This document shows positions 46,326 to 56,146 of a DNA stretch of 64,000 nt, one piece after another; the first letter of the stretch is position 1; every line of letters starts with the position of its first letter. Location of the stretch: contig JACPHN010000225.1 of NCBI GenBank assembly GCA_016188575.1, forward strand, positions 4,002-68,001, read 5' to 3'. Under the pieces are notes generated by a model that did not search any database, was not told the DNA's origin, and saw nothing but the letters and a program-made list of their open reading frames with translations. The stretch is from Candidatus Schekmanbacteria bacterium. Lineage in GTDB: Bacteria > CSSED10-310 > JACPHN01. Position numbers and translations under genes: made by a program.

Positions 46326-49300
46326 AAGCAACTTTCGTGTGCTCGCTCTTCCAACTGATGCGCGGGTCCACGTGGCTCGGCGCGATGGCGCTCGCGGCCG
46401 CGCTCGCCACAACGCCGCCACGGGTTCCTGCGGCGCCGCCCGCCACGGACCTGCACGTGCAGTCGGCGCCCAGTCGCCCCGTCGCTGGAGGTGCCGGACC
46501 AACCGTTGTGCCCAATCACTTCCTGCGCCGGTGGGATCCGGTGACTATCTTTTTCGATACGCCGCGGGGTCCCGCGGCGGCCGCACCTGAGGACCATCCA
46601 GAACGAATCGTCCGCTTTCTTCCCGAGCACGCCGGCGCCTTTTCCTGGCTCGACAGCACCACGTTGCAGTTTCGCCCCGCGGAGCCGTGGCCGTCATTGA
46701 CCACTTTCAAGTGGCAGGTAGACGGCAAGACCACCGAGCTTGCGACCCTGGTCGCCGCGCCGACGCGCACGATTCCCGCGCGCGACGCTACGGACCTGGA
46801 CCCCGTAGAGGCCATCACCTTGCAGTTCCCTGAACCCGTCGAACCAGCGGTGCTCGCGGCAATGGTCACCATCCAGGTTCGGGCTCCCCGCGACGGCGCG
46901 GGCCAATCACAGCTCATTACCAAAGACGACTACGAGCTCAAGGTGCTCGAGCGACCATCTCGCGCCGCCGAGGCGGTATACGTGCTCCAGCTTCGGCAGC
47001 CGATACCGTTCGGCCGGGAGGCAACGATTTCCATACGCCTTGCCGCGGATGATTCGGCGCCCGGATCTTCTTTGACCTACTCCTTCTCCACCGCTGAGCC
47101 GTTCCGCGTTGCCAATGTCGGCTGCTTGCAGGCCCGTGTTCCGATCAGCCCTGCGGGAAGCCGATTCACCCCGGAACAAATGCTTCAGTGCACTGGCGAG
47201 CGCACCGTGTCCGTGGAGCTCACCGCGGCGCCGGGCGCTGTCGGTGCCGTCGAAGGGCGAAGCCTGATTGGGTTCTCCCCTGCCGTCGCCGGCCTCGCCT
47301 ATGCCGTTGAGGGAAAAACGCTGCGGATCTCCGGGCAGTTTGCGGCCGAGCAGCAATACCGGGTCACCGTCAATCCGACGCCAATGCAGGACGCCAAGGG
47401 TCGCCCCCTTGAGCTTCAGGCAAGCAGCGAGCTCTATCTCAATTTTCGCCGCATGCCCGACTTTCTCCGCTGGACGCGCGGTGAGGCCATTGTCGAACGC
47501 CTGGGCCCGCAAATGGTCCCGATTGAAGGCAGAGGAGCGGAGCGGGTCGATCTGCGGATTTACCCTATTGATCCTGTCGATCCCTCGTTCTGGCCATTCC
47601 CGCGCGACGCGGTGACCGTCGACGAAAGCGTTCGGCCTGCAGGGCCGGGAGAGGAGCAGGCCGCCCCCATAGCCCCGAAACACTACCTATACGAGGGTGA
47701 TCTGGCAAGACAGTTGCCGCGGCTTGGTTCGCCGCCCTACTCCAACATCGTGTCCCTGCCGCTGAAAAAAGACGGTACCGCGGCCTCCTTTGGCCTTGAT
47801 CTCGCCGCGCCGCTTGCCCAGGTGCACGGCAAGGGAGCGCCCGGCACCTACCTCGTCGGCATCAGACCGCTTGATGGCACGAGTTTGCGCTCCTGGGTCC
47901 GCGTCCAGGCCACGGACTTGAGCCTCTCCACCGCGGAAGAGTGGGGTGCCGTCAAGCTCGTCGTGACCTCGCTCGCTTCTGCGGCGCCGGTGCCCGGCGC
48001 GCGAATTCGCGTCGAAGGCATGGATCCGCGCGGCCACTGGCTGCTCACCTGGGAGGGAACGACCAACGAGAGCGGCATCGTCACGTGGTCGCCGCCGGGG
48101 AGCACGCGCAACACCGTGCGACGCATCTCCGTGCGCAAGGGCGCAGATGCGCTGGTGCTCAATCCCAATACCGCACCCGACGAGTATCGCGACAACCTGT
48201 GGAGTGACAGCTCCGGTATCTGGCTGCAGTGGACCCAGTACGAGCTGAGCTCCCGCGCTCCGCGGGCCGAACAGGTCTGCCACATCTTCACGGAACGGCC
48301 CGTATATCGGCCTGACGAGCCCGTACACGTCAAGGGTTACGTCCGCGATCGTTACCAGGGCGCGCTATCAATAGGCGCCACCGCCGGGAAGCTCGTGGTC
48401 GAGGGGCCCGGGGAGCTCACCTGGACGTACCCAATCGCGCACGCGACAACGGGAAACTTCTATCATCGATTCGAGGAACCGGATCTACCGAGTGGAAGTT
48501 ACCTGGCGGCATTCGAAAACCGGGGCGGAAACCGCATCTGCAGCGTCAGCTTCAAGAAGGAGGCGTATCGACTTCCGACCTTCGAGGTTCGCCTCCACAG
48601 TCCAGATACCGTTCCATTGGACAAGCCCTTCGACGTCGCGCTGACCGCTGGCTACTATTCGGGTGGCAGCGCGGCCGAGCTTCCCGTCCAGTGGCGGGTC
48701 ACGCAGTTTCCGTTCACCTGGCAACCGAAGGAGCGAAAAGGATTTCAGTTTTCCTCCGACGCCAGGTATGGCTCGGACGGTACCGAGCCGTCGTCTGCCC
48801 AGCTCGACAGCAGTGGGGTAACGGATGGCAAGGGCGGTGCCGCGATTACCATAGATCCGACCAGCGAGCCGACCGCGGAGCCGCGAAGCTATGTCATCGA
48901 GGCCACCGTCACAGGGGCAGACGAGCAGACCGTGACGAGCACCCGCCGCGTGGTGGCGCTCCCCGCACTGACGCTCGGCGTGAAGGTTCCTCGCTACCTG
49001 GAGAAGGCCGCGGAAATCTCGCCGGAAGTCATCGCGGTGGGCGCTGACGATCAGTTGCTCACCGGCGAGCCGATCACGGTCAGGCTCTACCAGCGCCAGT
49101 GGCATTCACACTTGCAGGCGAGCGATTTCTCTGACGGCGTCGCCCGCTACGTGACCGATGTCGTCGAGGAGAAGATGATCGAGACCACCGTCGCTTCGGG
49201 AGCGGCCCCCGTCAGCGTGCCGCTCGCAATTTCGGAGGCCGGCGTCTACGTCGTAGAGCTTGAGGCACGCGACCGCCTCGGTCGGGCTCAGGCAGTCAAG

Positions 49301-52147
49301 GTGGATCTGTTCGCGGGAGGCGAGCAGGCGGTGGCGTGGTCGAAGCCGACGAGCAAGGTGTTCGCCGTCGCCCAGGACAAGCCGAGTTACAACCCCGGCG
49401 ACGAGGCCGTCCTGGTTCTGCAGAGCCCGTACCAGCAGGCGGAAGCCTTGGCGATCCTGGAGGCTCCGGACGGTAATCGCTACGAGTGGCTTGCGGTCAG
49501 AGGCGGCACGGCCAGCTATCGGCTCAAGGTCTTGCCCGCATACGTGCCCAGAGTGCCGGTGCACTTCGTGCTGATGAGGCCGCGAATCGCAGGCACGCAG
49601 CCGCAGGCGGGAAACGGAGTCGATCTGGGCAAACCGGCAACCATGGCGGCGACATCGTGGGTGAGGACCAATCCGGTCGAGTACACGGTGAAAGTGGAGC
49701 TGGCGCACCCCCAGCGCGCTCGACCCGGCGACGAGATCGAAGTCGGGATTTCCCTCAGCGATCCGCGGGGCCAGCCACGGCCCGGCGAAGTCACGCTGTG
49801 GCTCGTCGATCAGGCCGTGTTGGCGCTCGGCAAGGAGCGAGAGCTCGATCCCGTCAGCGATTTCATCACGCCGGTAGAGACGCGCCTCGCAGTCCACGAT
49901 ACCCGGAACATGGCAGTCGGTCTGTTGCCATTCGCCGAGAAACCCGGCGGGGACGAGGGTGAGGACGAGGCCGGCCTGCTCGACGGCGCCTCGCTTCGGC
50001 GAAAGTTTGAGCCCGTGCCGTTTTACGATCCCGCGATCGCCGTCGGGCCGGATGGCAAGAAGACGGTCTGGGTACGCCTTCCGGACAACGTCACGGTGTT
50101 CAAGATCAGAGCCAAGGCAGCGACCGGCGCCGACCGGTTCGGTTTCGCCACGGGTCAGCTTGCCGTGCGTTTGCCAATTGTGGCTCAGCCGGCTCTCCCG
50201 CGTTTCGTGCGCCCTGGGGACAGCTTCATCGCGCGCGCTTTCGGGCGCATCGTTGAGGGGGATTCCGGCGCGACGACCAGTGCGATTCGGATTGAAGGCC
50301 CCGGAACCAAGGCTGAGGACACCCGAGAGGTTTCCTTGCAGCAGGGGATTGCCACGGCAGTGGACGTGCCGGTCAAAGTCGCGCCTCCCGGCGCCGGAGT
50401 GCCCGGGCTCCTGACCGTCAAGGCGGCGTTCGAGCGCAAGTCGGACCGCGCCCGCGATGGCTTCGAGGTGACCCTGCCCATCGTGGATGATCGCCGTCCG
50501 GTGCGCATCCGCGAGATGATCGATCTGGCCCCCGGCGAACCTCACGAAATCCCGCGGATTGCCGAAGCGGTCCGCCCCGGAACCGTCGCGCGCCGGCTCC
50601 TGGTCTCGGACCAGCCCGCGGTCCTGCGTATGGCGGCGGCGCTCGATTTCCTGCACGAGTACCCATACGGCTGCACCGAGCAGCGGATCAGCAAGGCGAG
50701 AGCGCGTCTCGCGCTGAGAAAGCTCCGAGACCTCATCGCTGAGGAAGATGCAAATGAGGTGCTGGAAAAAACGGTCGCCGATACCCAGGAATGGATCGCC
50801 GGCACCGTGGACGACGCGGGTCTCTGCGCTTACTGGCCGGGAGGACGCGGCTATGTGTCGCTCAGCGCCTGGGCGCTGCAGTTCCTGGTGGAGGCGCGGG
50901 CAGCGGGCCTTCCCGTCGACACCGGCCTGTTCGACACGCTGACGCGGTCGCTGACGGCTGCGCTCCGTTCAGACTACACGCGCTTTGTCGGCGGGGAATC
51001 GTATGCCGAGCGAGTCTGGGCGCTTGCCGCCTTGAACGCCGCGGGAAGGGCGCAACCAGCCTATGCCGCCGAGCTCGCGCGAAGAACCCAGTATCTCAAC
51101 TTGGAGAGCCTGGCGCAGGTCGTCGTTGCGCTGCAGGGCGGAGCGGAACCCGCCGCGGCAGATGTGGTTGCGGCGCTGGTCGATGAGATGTGGAAGGACG
51201 TCGTGTTGCGGCTGCATCAAGGGAAACAGATTTTTGGCGGCCTGCAGGGTCGGCGCGGCGCGGCAAGCGACTTCCTTCTTGCGAGCGAAACCCGCTCGCT
51301 TGCGGAGATGATCCGCGCCTTGCACCGCATCGGCCGCACTGACGAGCGCTTTGACGCGTTGCTGCAGGGGCTGGTGACGCTCGGCCAGGAAACGGGGTGG
51401 GGCACCACCAACGCCAACGCGGCCGCGCTCCTCGCGCTTTCTGAGGTCTTCACCCCAAGACCGTTCGCAGGACCCGCGGCCAGGATTTTGGCTGCTTTCG
51501 GCGCCGATCAAAAGGAGGCCGTGATCTCCCCTGAGAGCCCGGTTGCCAGGCTGCACAGCGACAACGGCGATGCAGGAAAGGTCACCGCTGTTGCCGGAAC
51601 CGGACCCAGTATGCTGGTGGCGCGTCTGGACACGTCCTACGTGCCGGCGCAGCCGGCAGCCGAAATGGATCCCAAGGAGCAGGGGTTCGTGGTGTCCCGG
51701 GAGAGCAACCGGGTTGTCGACGCAAGGGCGCCCCTGGAGAAAACTCCGATCGCCAAGGGTGGCACCCGGCTGGCCCTGGCCATGGGGACGATGGTCGAGG
51801 AGCACGTGCAGGTGGTCAATCCGCAGGAACGGCATTTTGTCGCGATCGTCGTGCCTCTGGCCGCGGGGCTCGAAGCGCTGAATCCGGGCCTGGAGACGGC
51901 GCCCCCGGAGGCGAAACCGAGCGGCCGGAACACGGTGGAGCCGACGTACGTCTCGATAATGGACGACCACGTCGGGTTTTATTTCGATACGCTGGCCGCG
52001 GGAACGTACGACTTTTACTTCCGAGCGAGGGCGACGGCCGAAGGGACGTTTTCGCAACCTCCGGCGCGCGCCGAAATGATGTATGACGAGGCGGTGTGGG
52101 GGCAATCGGCGGGGGCTCTTGTCGCCGTTCAACCCGTCAAGCAGTAG
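46322..52147 (+). CDS. Bacterial alpha-2-macroglobulin with thioester
   Basis: A 1941-residue protease trap. A Sec signal (STWLGAMALAAALATT) is followed by many macroglobulin (MG) domains; no lipobox is seen, unlike the E. coli homologue, so it may be soluble in the periplasm or anchored through its partner. MG/bait landmarks include ERPVYRPDEPVHVKGYVRDR near 660 and KPSYNPGDEAVLVLQSPY near 1020. The thioester motif is intact: Cys1451-Thr-Glu-Gln1454 in EYPYGCTEQRIS, within the alpha/alpha-toroid domain that continues to about 1750. Cleavage of the bait exposes the thioester and traps the attacking protease. It overlaps the upstream giant gene by 4 bp and pbpC by about 65 bp. Confidence 0.95.
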   Translation: MKATFVCSLFQLMRGSTWLGAMALAAALATTPPRVPAAPPATDLHVQSAPSRPVAGGAGPTVVPNHFLRRWDPVTIFFDTPRGPAAAAPEDHPERIVRFLPEHAGAFSWLDSTTLQFRPAEPWPSLTTFKWQVDGKTTELATLVAAPTRTIPARDATDLDPVEAITLQFPEPVEPAVLAAMVTIQVRAPRDGAGQSQLITKDDYELKVLERPSRAAEAVYVLQLRQPIPFGREATISIRLAADDSAPGSSLTYSFSTAEPFRVANVGCLQARVPISPAGSRFTPEQMLQCTGERTVSVELTAAPGAVGAVEGRSLIGFSPAVAGLAYAVEGKTLRISGQFAAEQQYRVTVNPTPMQDAKGRPLELQASSELYLNFRRMPDFLRWTRGEAIVERLGPQMVPIEGRGAERVDLRIYPIDPVDPSFWPFPRDAVTVDESVRPAGPGEEQAAPIAPKHYLYEGDLARQLPRLGSPPYSNIVSLPLKKDGTAASFGLDLAAPLAQVHGKGAPGTYLVGIRPLDGTSLRSWVRVQATDLSLSTAEEWGAVKLVVTSLASAAPVPGARIRVEGMDPRGHWLLTWEGTTNESGIVTWSPPGSTRNTVRRISVRKGADALVLNPNTAPDEYRDNLWSDSSGIWLQWTQYELSSRAPRAEQVCHIFTERPVYRPDEPVHVKGYVRDRYQGALSIGATAGKLVVEGPGELTWTYPIAHATTGNFYHRFEEPDLPSGSYLAAFENRGGNRICSVSFKKEAYRLPTFEVRLHSPDTVPLDKPFDVALTAGYYSGGSAAELPVQWRVTQFPFTWQPKERKGFQFSSDARYGSDGTEPSSAQLDSSGVTDGKGGAAITIDPTSEPTAEPRSYVIEATVTGADEQTVTSTRRVVALPALTLGVKVPRYLEKAAEISPEVIAVGADDQLLTGEPITVRLYQRQWHSHLQASDFSDGVARYVTDVVEEKMIETTVASGAAPVSVPLAISEAGVYVVELEARDRLGRAQAVKVDLFAGGEQAVAWSKPTSKVFAVAQDKPSYNPGDEAVLVLQSPYQQAEALAILEAPDGNRYEWLAVRGGTASYRLKVLPAYVPRVPVHFVLMRPRIAGTQPQAGNGVDLGKPATMAATSWVRTNPVEYTVKVELAHPQRARPGDEIEVGISLSDPRGQPRPGEVTLWLVDQAVLALGKERELDPVSDFITPVETRLAVHDTRNMAVGLLPFAEKPGGDEGEDEAGLLDGASLRRKFEPVPFYDPAIAVGPDGKKTVWVRLPDNVTVFKIRAKAATGADRFGFATGQLAVRLPIVAQPALPRFVRPGDSFIARAFGRIVEGDSGATTSAIRIEGPGTKAEDTREVSLQQGIATAVDVPVKVAPPGAGVPGLLTVKAAFERKSDRARDGFEVTLPIVDDRRPVRIREMIDLAPGEPHEIPRIAEAVRPGTVARRLLVSDQPAVLRMAAALDFLHEYPYGCTEQRISKARARLALRKLRDLIAEEDANEVLEKTVADTQEWIAGTVDDAGLCAYWPGGRGYVSLSAWALQFLVEARAAGLPVDTGLFDTLTRSLTAALRSDYTRFVGGESYAERVWALAALNAAGRAQPAYAAELARRTQYLNLESLAQVVVALQGGAEPAAADVVAALVDEMWKDVVLRLHQGKQIFGGLQGRRGAASDFLLASETRSLAEMIRALHRIGRTDERFDALLQGLVTLGQETGWGTTNANAAALLALSEVFTPRPFAGPAARILAAFGADQKEAVISPESPVARLHSDNGDAGKVTAVAGTGPSMLVARLDTSYVPAQPAAEMDPKEQGFVVSRESNRVVDARAPLEKTPIAKGGTRLALAMGTMVEEHVQVVNPQERHFVAIVVPLAAGLEALNPGLETAPPEAKPSGRNTVEPTYVSIMDDHVGFYFDTLAAGTYDFYFRARATAEGTFSQPPARAEMMYDEAVWGQSAGALVAVQPVKQ

Positions 52148-54551
52148 CGAATCGGAAGCTGCGCGGCCGGCGCCCCGAAGCGCCCGCCGCGCCGGCCTCC
52201 TGCGGGCGACAGGTGTCGTCGCCGGGACGCTGCTGGCACTGGTCGCTGCGGCGCTGCTGTGGTGTGCGCGGCTGGTGGCGCCGGCGCCGACACCGCTGCT
52301 CATGGCATTCGGCGGGGAGGCTCTGGCGCTCGCCGCCGGCGATGCTGATGCCGATGCCGATGCCGAGCTCGGCTACTGGCCCACCGCACCGTTGCCCGGC
52401 CGGGTTGCGGCCGCTACGGTGGCCGTTGAGGACCGCCGATTCTACCAACACCCCGGCGTGGATCCGATCGCTGTCGTGCGCGCCTTCTTTCAGAATCTTG
52501 AGGGGCGGCGGAGGATTTCCGGCGCCTCTACAATTGCCATGCAGGTCGCCCGCATGCAGCGAGGCGGACGGCGCACGTACGGGGCCAAGATCGCGGAAGC
52601 ATTGCAGGCGCTGGCACTGACGGCCAGGTTCGGCCGCGATCGCGTGCTCGAGCACTACCTGCGAATCGCGCCGTATGGGAACCGGATTCGCGGTGTCGGC
52701 CTGGCCGCGCGCATCTATTTTCAAAAGCCCGTCGCCGACCTGAGCTGGGCAGAGACGGCGTTTCTTGCCGCTCTCCCACAGGCCCCGACGACCATGAATC
52801 CCTATGATGCCGTAGGGCAGACGCGGGCAAAAACCCGGGCACGGCGTATCCTTCACCTCCTCGGTGAGCGCGGCGCGGTAGGCGGGAGCGAGCTCCGACT
52901 CGCTCTCGATCAGCTCGACTTCCTGCGCGTCCATTCCTTTCCTCGGCGGCCAGAGATCACCCTGCATGCCGTGCTGCGGATGCAACAGGAGCTCTCGGCC
53001 CCGGAGCTCGCCGCATCGGTCTGGCATGATCCGGTGGTTCGCACCAGCATTGATCTCGATCTTCAGGAGTACGTGCAACAGGTGGCCGCCCAGGCGCTCG
53101 ACGGGTGGACTCGGCTCGGCGCGGGCAATGTGGCCGTCCTGGTAGTCGAGGCACCGAGCGGCGAGATTCGCGCCTGGCTCGGTTCGGCGGCATACGGCCG
53201 GGCGAGCAAAGGTGGCGCCATCGACTTTACCGGCGTGCCCAGAGGTTCCGGGAGTACGCTGAAGCCGTTTCTTTATGGGTACGCGTTGGACTCGGGAGCG
53301 ATCGCTCCAAACACGGTGCTCGACGATTTGCAGCGCGGCGCCGGCGGCATCGGCAACGCGGACGAACGATTTCTGGGTCCGCTGATGCCCCGCGTGGCCC
53401 TGGCGAGCTCCCGTAACGTGCCGGCGGCGCATCTCCTCGCGAAAATTGGAGTGGACACGGGAGCCGACTACCTCCACCGGCTCGGCCTCGGTTCCGCAGG
53501 GGACACCGGCGAGCGCTACGGACTGGGCCTTGCTGTCGGGGGGTTTCCCGTCACGCTTTACCAGCTCGCCCGGGCCTATCAGGCGCTGGCGCGTGACGGC
53601 ATGCTGGGCGATCTGGTGCTTTTCCCTGGCCGCCAGAAGCCGGTGGCCAGGCGGGTGCTCTCAGCCGGCACCGCGCGCCTGATCACGCTGTTTCTGTCGA
53701 GCGACCAGGCGCGCCTGCCCACCTTTCCGCGCAAGGGGGCGACAGAATTCCCGTTCGCGGTGGCGGTGAAGACCGGGACCACATCCAACTACCATGATGC
53801 GTGGACGGTCGCGTATTCGAAGCGCTACCTGGTTGCCGCATGGGCGGGGCATCCGGATCACCGTCCCATGAACCGTCTGAGCGGCTCCCGCTCAGCCGCC
53901 CGGCTCGTGTCCCAGATCCTCCGCCATCTCCACAAGGGTGAGCTCGACGGCCTTTCCGAGTCGTCTTTCCCATCGCCCGAGGGGTACCGTGCGGCGGAAA
54001 TCTGTGCGCTGTCCGGCAAGCTCCGGACCAACGCGTGTGAGCGGACGTTCGTCGAGTGGTTTGCTCCCGGAAAGGAGCCTACCGAAGCGTGCCCCATTCA
54101 CGTCAGGCTCGCCGTTGACCCAGTCATGCGCGCCGGCGATGAGACGACGGTGGCACAACGCACGTTTTATGACCTCCCGGCGCGCTACGCGGCATGGGCG
54201 GCGGCTTCCCACCTTCCGGCGCCACCGGAGCCGCGTGATCTCGCCGCGCCTGGGGCCAGACAGAGCACGGCGAGCGGGCGTGCCGGCGCGATTTCCATTA
54301 CCAGCCCGGTGGCAGGTCAGCACGTCTTGCGCGACCCGGAAGCGCCTCCGGAGCTGTCTACCATCGAGCTCCGAGCGACCGTTCCCCGGTCCGTGCCCGC
54401 GGTCGTCTGGTACGTGGACGGTGAAGCGTATCGCACTTCCGCGGCGCCCTATGGCGTGCGGTGGAAGCTGCGGCCGGGAGCTCACACCGTGCAGGTGCGG
54501 GCTCCAAGCATCGCGCAGGAGTCGCGTCCGGTGCGGATTACCGTCGATTGA
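52083..54551 (+). CDS. pbpC: Penicillin-binding protein 1C
   Basis: 822 residues. One membrane helix (ATGVVAGTLLALVAAALLWC) precedes the glycosyltransferase 51 domain (catalytic Glu116 in AVEDRRFYQHPGVD; GASTIAMQVARMQ). The transpeptidase has Ser391-x-x-Lys394 (GSGSTLKPFLYGYAL), SSRN, and Lys563-Thr-Gly-Thr (VKTGTTSNYHD). A BiPBP_C beta domain closes the protein (SITSPVAGQHVLRDP, VWYVDGEAYR). It makes and cross-links peptidoglycan at the inner membrane. The pairing with alpha-2-macroglobulin is a known arrangement thought to guard and repair the envelope after attack. The ATG at 52083 overlaps the previous gene. A short Asp-Ala repeat (GDADADADAELG) follows the membrane helix. Confidence 0.95.
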   Translation: MTRRCGGNRRGLLSPFNPSSSSESEAARPAPRSARRAGLLRATGVVAGTLLALVAAALLWCARLVAPAPTPLLMAFGGEALALAAGDADADADAELGYWPTAPLPGRVAAATVAVEDRRFYQHPGVDPIAVVRAFFQNLEGRRRISGASTIAMQVARMQRGGRRTYGAKIAEALQALALTARFGRDRVLEHYLRIAPYGNRIRGVGLAARIYFQKPVADLSWAETAFLAALPQAPTTMNPYDAVGQTRAKTRARRILHLLGERGAVGGSELRLALDQLDFLRVHSFPRRPEITLHAVLRMQQELSAPELAASVWHDPVVRTSIDLDLQEYVQQVAAQALDGWTRLGAGNVAVLVVEAPSGEIRAWLGSAAYGRASKGGAIDFTGVPRGSGSTLKPFLYGYALDSGAIAPNTVLDDLQRGAGGIGNADERFLGPLMPRVALASSRNVPAAHLLAKIGVDTGADYLHRLGLGSAGDTGERYGLGLAVGGFPVTLYQLARAYQALARDGMLGDLVLFPGRQKPVARRVLSAGTARLITLFLSSDQARLPTFPRKGATEFPFAVAVKTGTTSNYHDAWTVAYSKRYLVAAWAGHPDHRPMNRLSGSRSAARLVSQILRHLHKGELDGLSESSFPSPEGYRAAEICALSGKLRTNACERTFVEWFAPGKEPTEACPIHVRLAVDPVMRAGDETTVAQRTFYDLPARYAAWAAASHLPAPPEPRDLAAPGARQSTASGRAGAISITSPVAGQHVLRDPEAPPELSTIELRATVPRSVPAVVWYVDGEAYRTSAAPYGVRWKLRPGAHTVQVRAPSIAQESRPVRITVD

Positions 54552-54578
54552 GCGCAGGGGTGGTTCGCGCGCGCGGAC

Positions 54579-54608
54579 TTGACAGCGGCAGCGGTGCAGT
54601 ACTATAGA
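54579..54608 (+). promoter_or_regulatory. Near-consensus sigma-70 promoter
   Basis: TTGACA (54579-54584), 18 bp, TATAGA (54603-54608), then a leader of about 45 nt and a GGAAAGGAA ribosome binding site before the ATG at 54661. The best promoter in the window; it should drive strong constitutive expression. Confidence 0.7.
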
Positions 54609-54660
54609 ATCGACGTATTGACTGGCGAAACGCTCTGCCCACGATGGAAAGGAACAGCTC

Positions 54661-54972
54661 ATGTATCGTCGCGCAACGGATGATAAAGAAGTGTACTCTC
54701 AGTCCCGCGTAACACTCCGCGTGCACCCGCCCGTCGCCGCGCCCGATCAGAATGACCAGAGCTTGTACACCATGCTGCGCGGCGCCCTTCGCGCAACGGA
54801 CATGGTGCATCTGGCGGCGTCCCCGGACGGCCACGTCTGCACCGTGGACCTCGCCGATACCGAGCTTCCGGGTGCGGGCATGGTCGAGCAAAGACTCGCC
54901 GACCTGCTCAGCAAGCGCGCCTGGGTCGTCGCCGGCCGGCGCTCTGCGCGCACCGGAATCCGCCTGCACTGA
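54661..54972 (+). CDS. Small orphan protein of unknown function
   Basis: 103 residues with a clear ribosome binding site and the strongest promoter in the window. The N-terminal third is charged and may be flexible. The rest alternates helix and strand (QSLYTMLRGALRATDMVHLA, GHVCTVDLADTELPGAGMVE, QRLADLLSKRAWVVAGRRSA). No signal peptide or membrane helix, so it should be cytosolic. I do not recognise the family. It stands alone between pbpC and a degraded region. Confidence 0.7.
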   Translation: MYRRATDDKEVYSQSRVTLRVHPPVAAPDQNDQSLYTMLRGALRATDMVHLAASPDGHVCTVDLADTELPGAGMVEQRLADLLSKRAWVVAGRRSARTGIRLH

Positions 54973-55614
54973 TTCTGGGGCTCACGACATCTCGGGGCCA
55001 TTAGACGGCAAGGGATAAAGTAGCTGTCTTCGCAGCCAGCGGGCGTGATGTGGTAGGGCGCGGGACGAATGGATCGGATGGACGGACGAGCAACGCCAGC
55101 GCCACGTGCCCCGGGTCGTGAACAACTGGCGATGCCTGAAGCCCCTCCCGCATCGGCGAGCGAGGAGCCGCCTGGCGAAGGAGCGAGCGTCCAGGCCAGG
55201 GCGGCTTGGCGATCGCTCGCCCAACGCCGGCCGTCACGCGTGATCGCGACGTAGCCGGCATCGGCGTGGACCAGGCGCTCAGCGGCCCAGGCCATGAAGG
55301 TTCCGGCCTGGGCGGCGGAGGCGTCCTTATTGGTGAGTCAGTCTCCGCTACGGCACCGCCGTCCGCCTTTTCCGAGCGCGCCAGCAGCGCTTCCGCCTGC
55401 TGACCCGGTCTCGCGCCGCAATGATGCGCCCAAGTCATCACCGACCGCGGGACCAGGCACTCCTCGCCAAGACTCATGTGGCGCATGATGAAGCGCTTTC
55501 GGGATTGGCGGCCGGCCAGTAATTGAGCTCCGATTCCTGAGCCGGAACCTGTTTCCAATCTTTCCAATGGAGGGCTTGCCCGTGCTCGGTGCCGCCGCGT
55601 CTCCAACCTTGCAC
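54973..55614. other. Gap with a possible degraded minus-strand gene
   Basis: About 640 bp without an intact gene. On the minus strand, two frames each hold a stretch that looks like protein: MSLGEECLVPRSVMTWAHHC ... LLARSEKADGGAVAETD (about 55490-55330), and then, after a shift, FMAWAAERLVHADAGYVAIT, RDGRRWASDRQAALAW (about 55300-55190), which resembles the end of a winged-helix domain. Read together they suggest the remnant of one frameshifted gene. Nothing else was identified. Confidence 0.3.
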
Positions 55615-55637
55615 ATAGTATCGCGTGGCGATACTAT
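55615..55637. promoter_or_regulatory. Perfect inverted-repeat operator of the HigA-like gene
   Basis: Ten-base arms ATAGTATCGC and GCGATACTAT with a GTG spacer, ending 20 bp before the chosen GTG start. A perfect palindrome at this place is what an autoregulating HigA/XRE antitoxin binds. Confidence 0.7.
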
Positions 55638-55657
55638 TCATGGGAGGAGAAAGGAAA

Positions 55658-56146
55658 GTGCAAACTGAGCGGCCGCCGCATCCAGGAAAAATACTCAAGG
55701 AACGGTTCCTCGATCCTCTTGGAATCACACCATATCGTCTCGCGAAGAGCATAGGTGTCCGCACGCGTCGGGTCTCCGAGCTTGTGTGTGGCCACCGGGG
55801 GGTCACGGCCGATACCGCCATCAGGCTGGGACTGTTCTTCGGAGTACCGCCAGCATGGTGGCTAGACATGCAGGCCCGCTACGACACCGAAGGCGTACCG
55901 CTTGTCGAGCAGCTTCGCGAGCGCGTCAGGCCGTATGATGGCCTGAACGAAGTGCTCGTCTCGCCAGGTGGGGTACGGCATCTCCGGAAGTCGAACGAGA
56001 CAAGTTCGGGGACCGTGCTGGTCAGTGTTCCGGATGAGCTACTGAATCGGCTGCGAGCGCAGGTGGCTCTCGATACGTGGCGCGCGCCACGAGAGGTGCA
56101 TGTAGTCACGTACGCCAACGGTGCCACTGCGCTGGTCGGCCGATGA
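55658..56146 (+). CDS. HigA-like XRE-family regulator/antitoxin with extra C-terminal domain
   Basis: 162 residues from GTG 55658, chosen because GGAGG (55643-55647) lies 10 bp upstream; an in-frame GTG at 55625 sits inside the operator palindrome. Residues 1-75 are a HigA-type helix-turn-helix (PPHPGKILKERFLDPLGITP, YRLAKSIGVRTRRVSELVCG, LGLFFGVPPAWWLDMQARYD). A further ~75 residues (from RVRPYDGLNEVLVSPGG to the end) form a separate domain I do not recognise, with a DELLNRLRAQVALDTWRAPR helix. HigA alone is about 100 residues, so this is a fused or extended form. The ATGA overlap with the next gene marks a two-gene toxin-antitoxin-like operon. Confidence 0.82.
   Translation: MQTERPPHPGKILKERFLDPLGITPYRLAKSIGVRTRRVSELVCGHRGVTADTAIRLGLFFGVPPAWWLDMQARYDTEGVPLVEQLRERVRPYDGLNEVLVSPGGVRHLRKSNETSSGTVLVSVPDELLNRLRAQVALDTWRAPREVHVVTYANGATALVGR

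Noticed and set aside
49106-50656. Long minus-strand reading frame within the macroglobulin gene (516 codons)
   Set aside because: Antisense shadow of a clearly coding region with an intact thioester domain.
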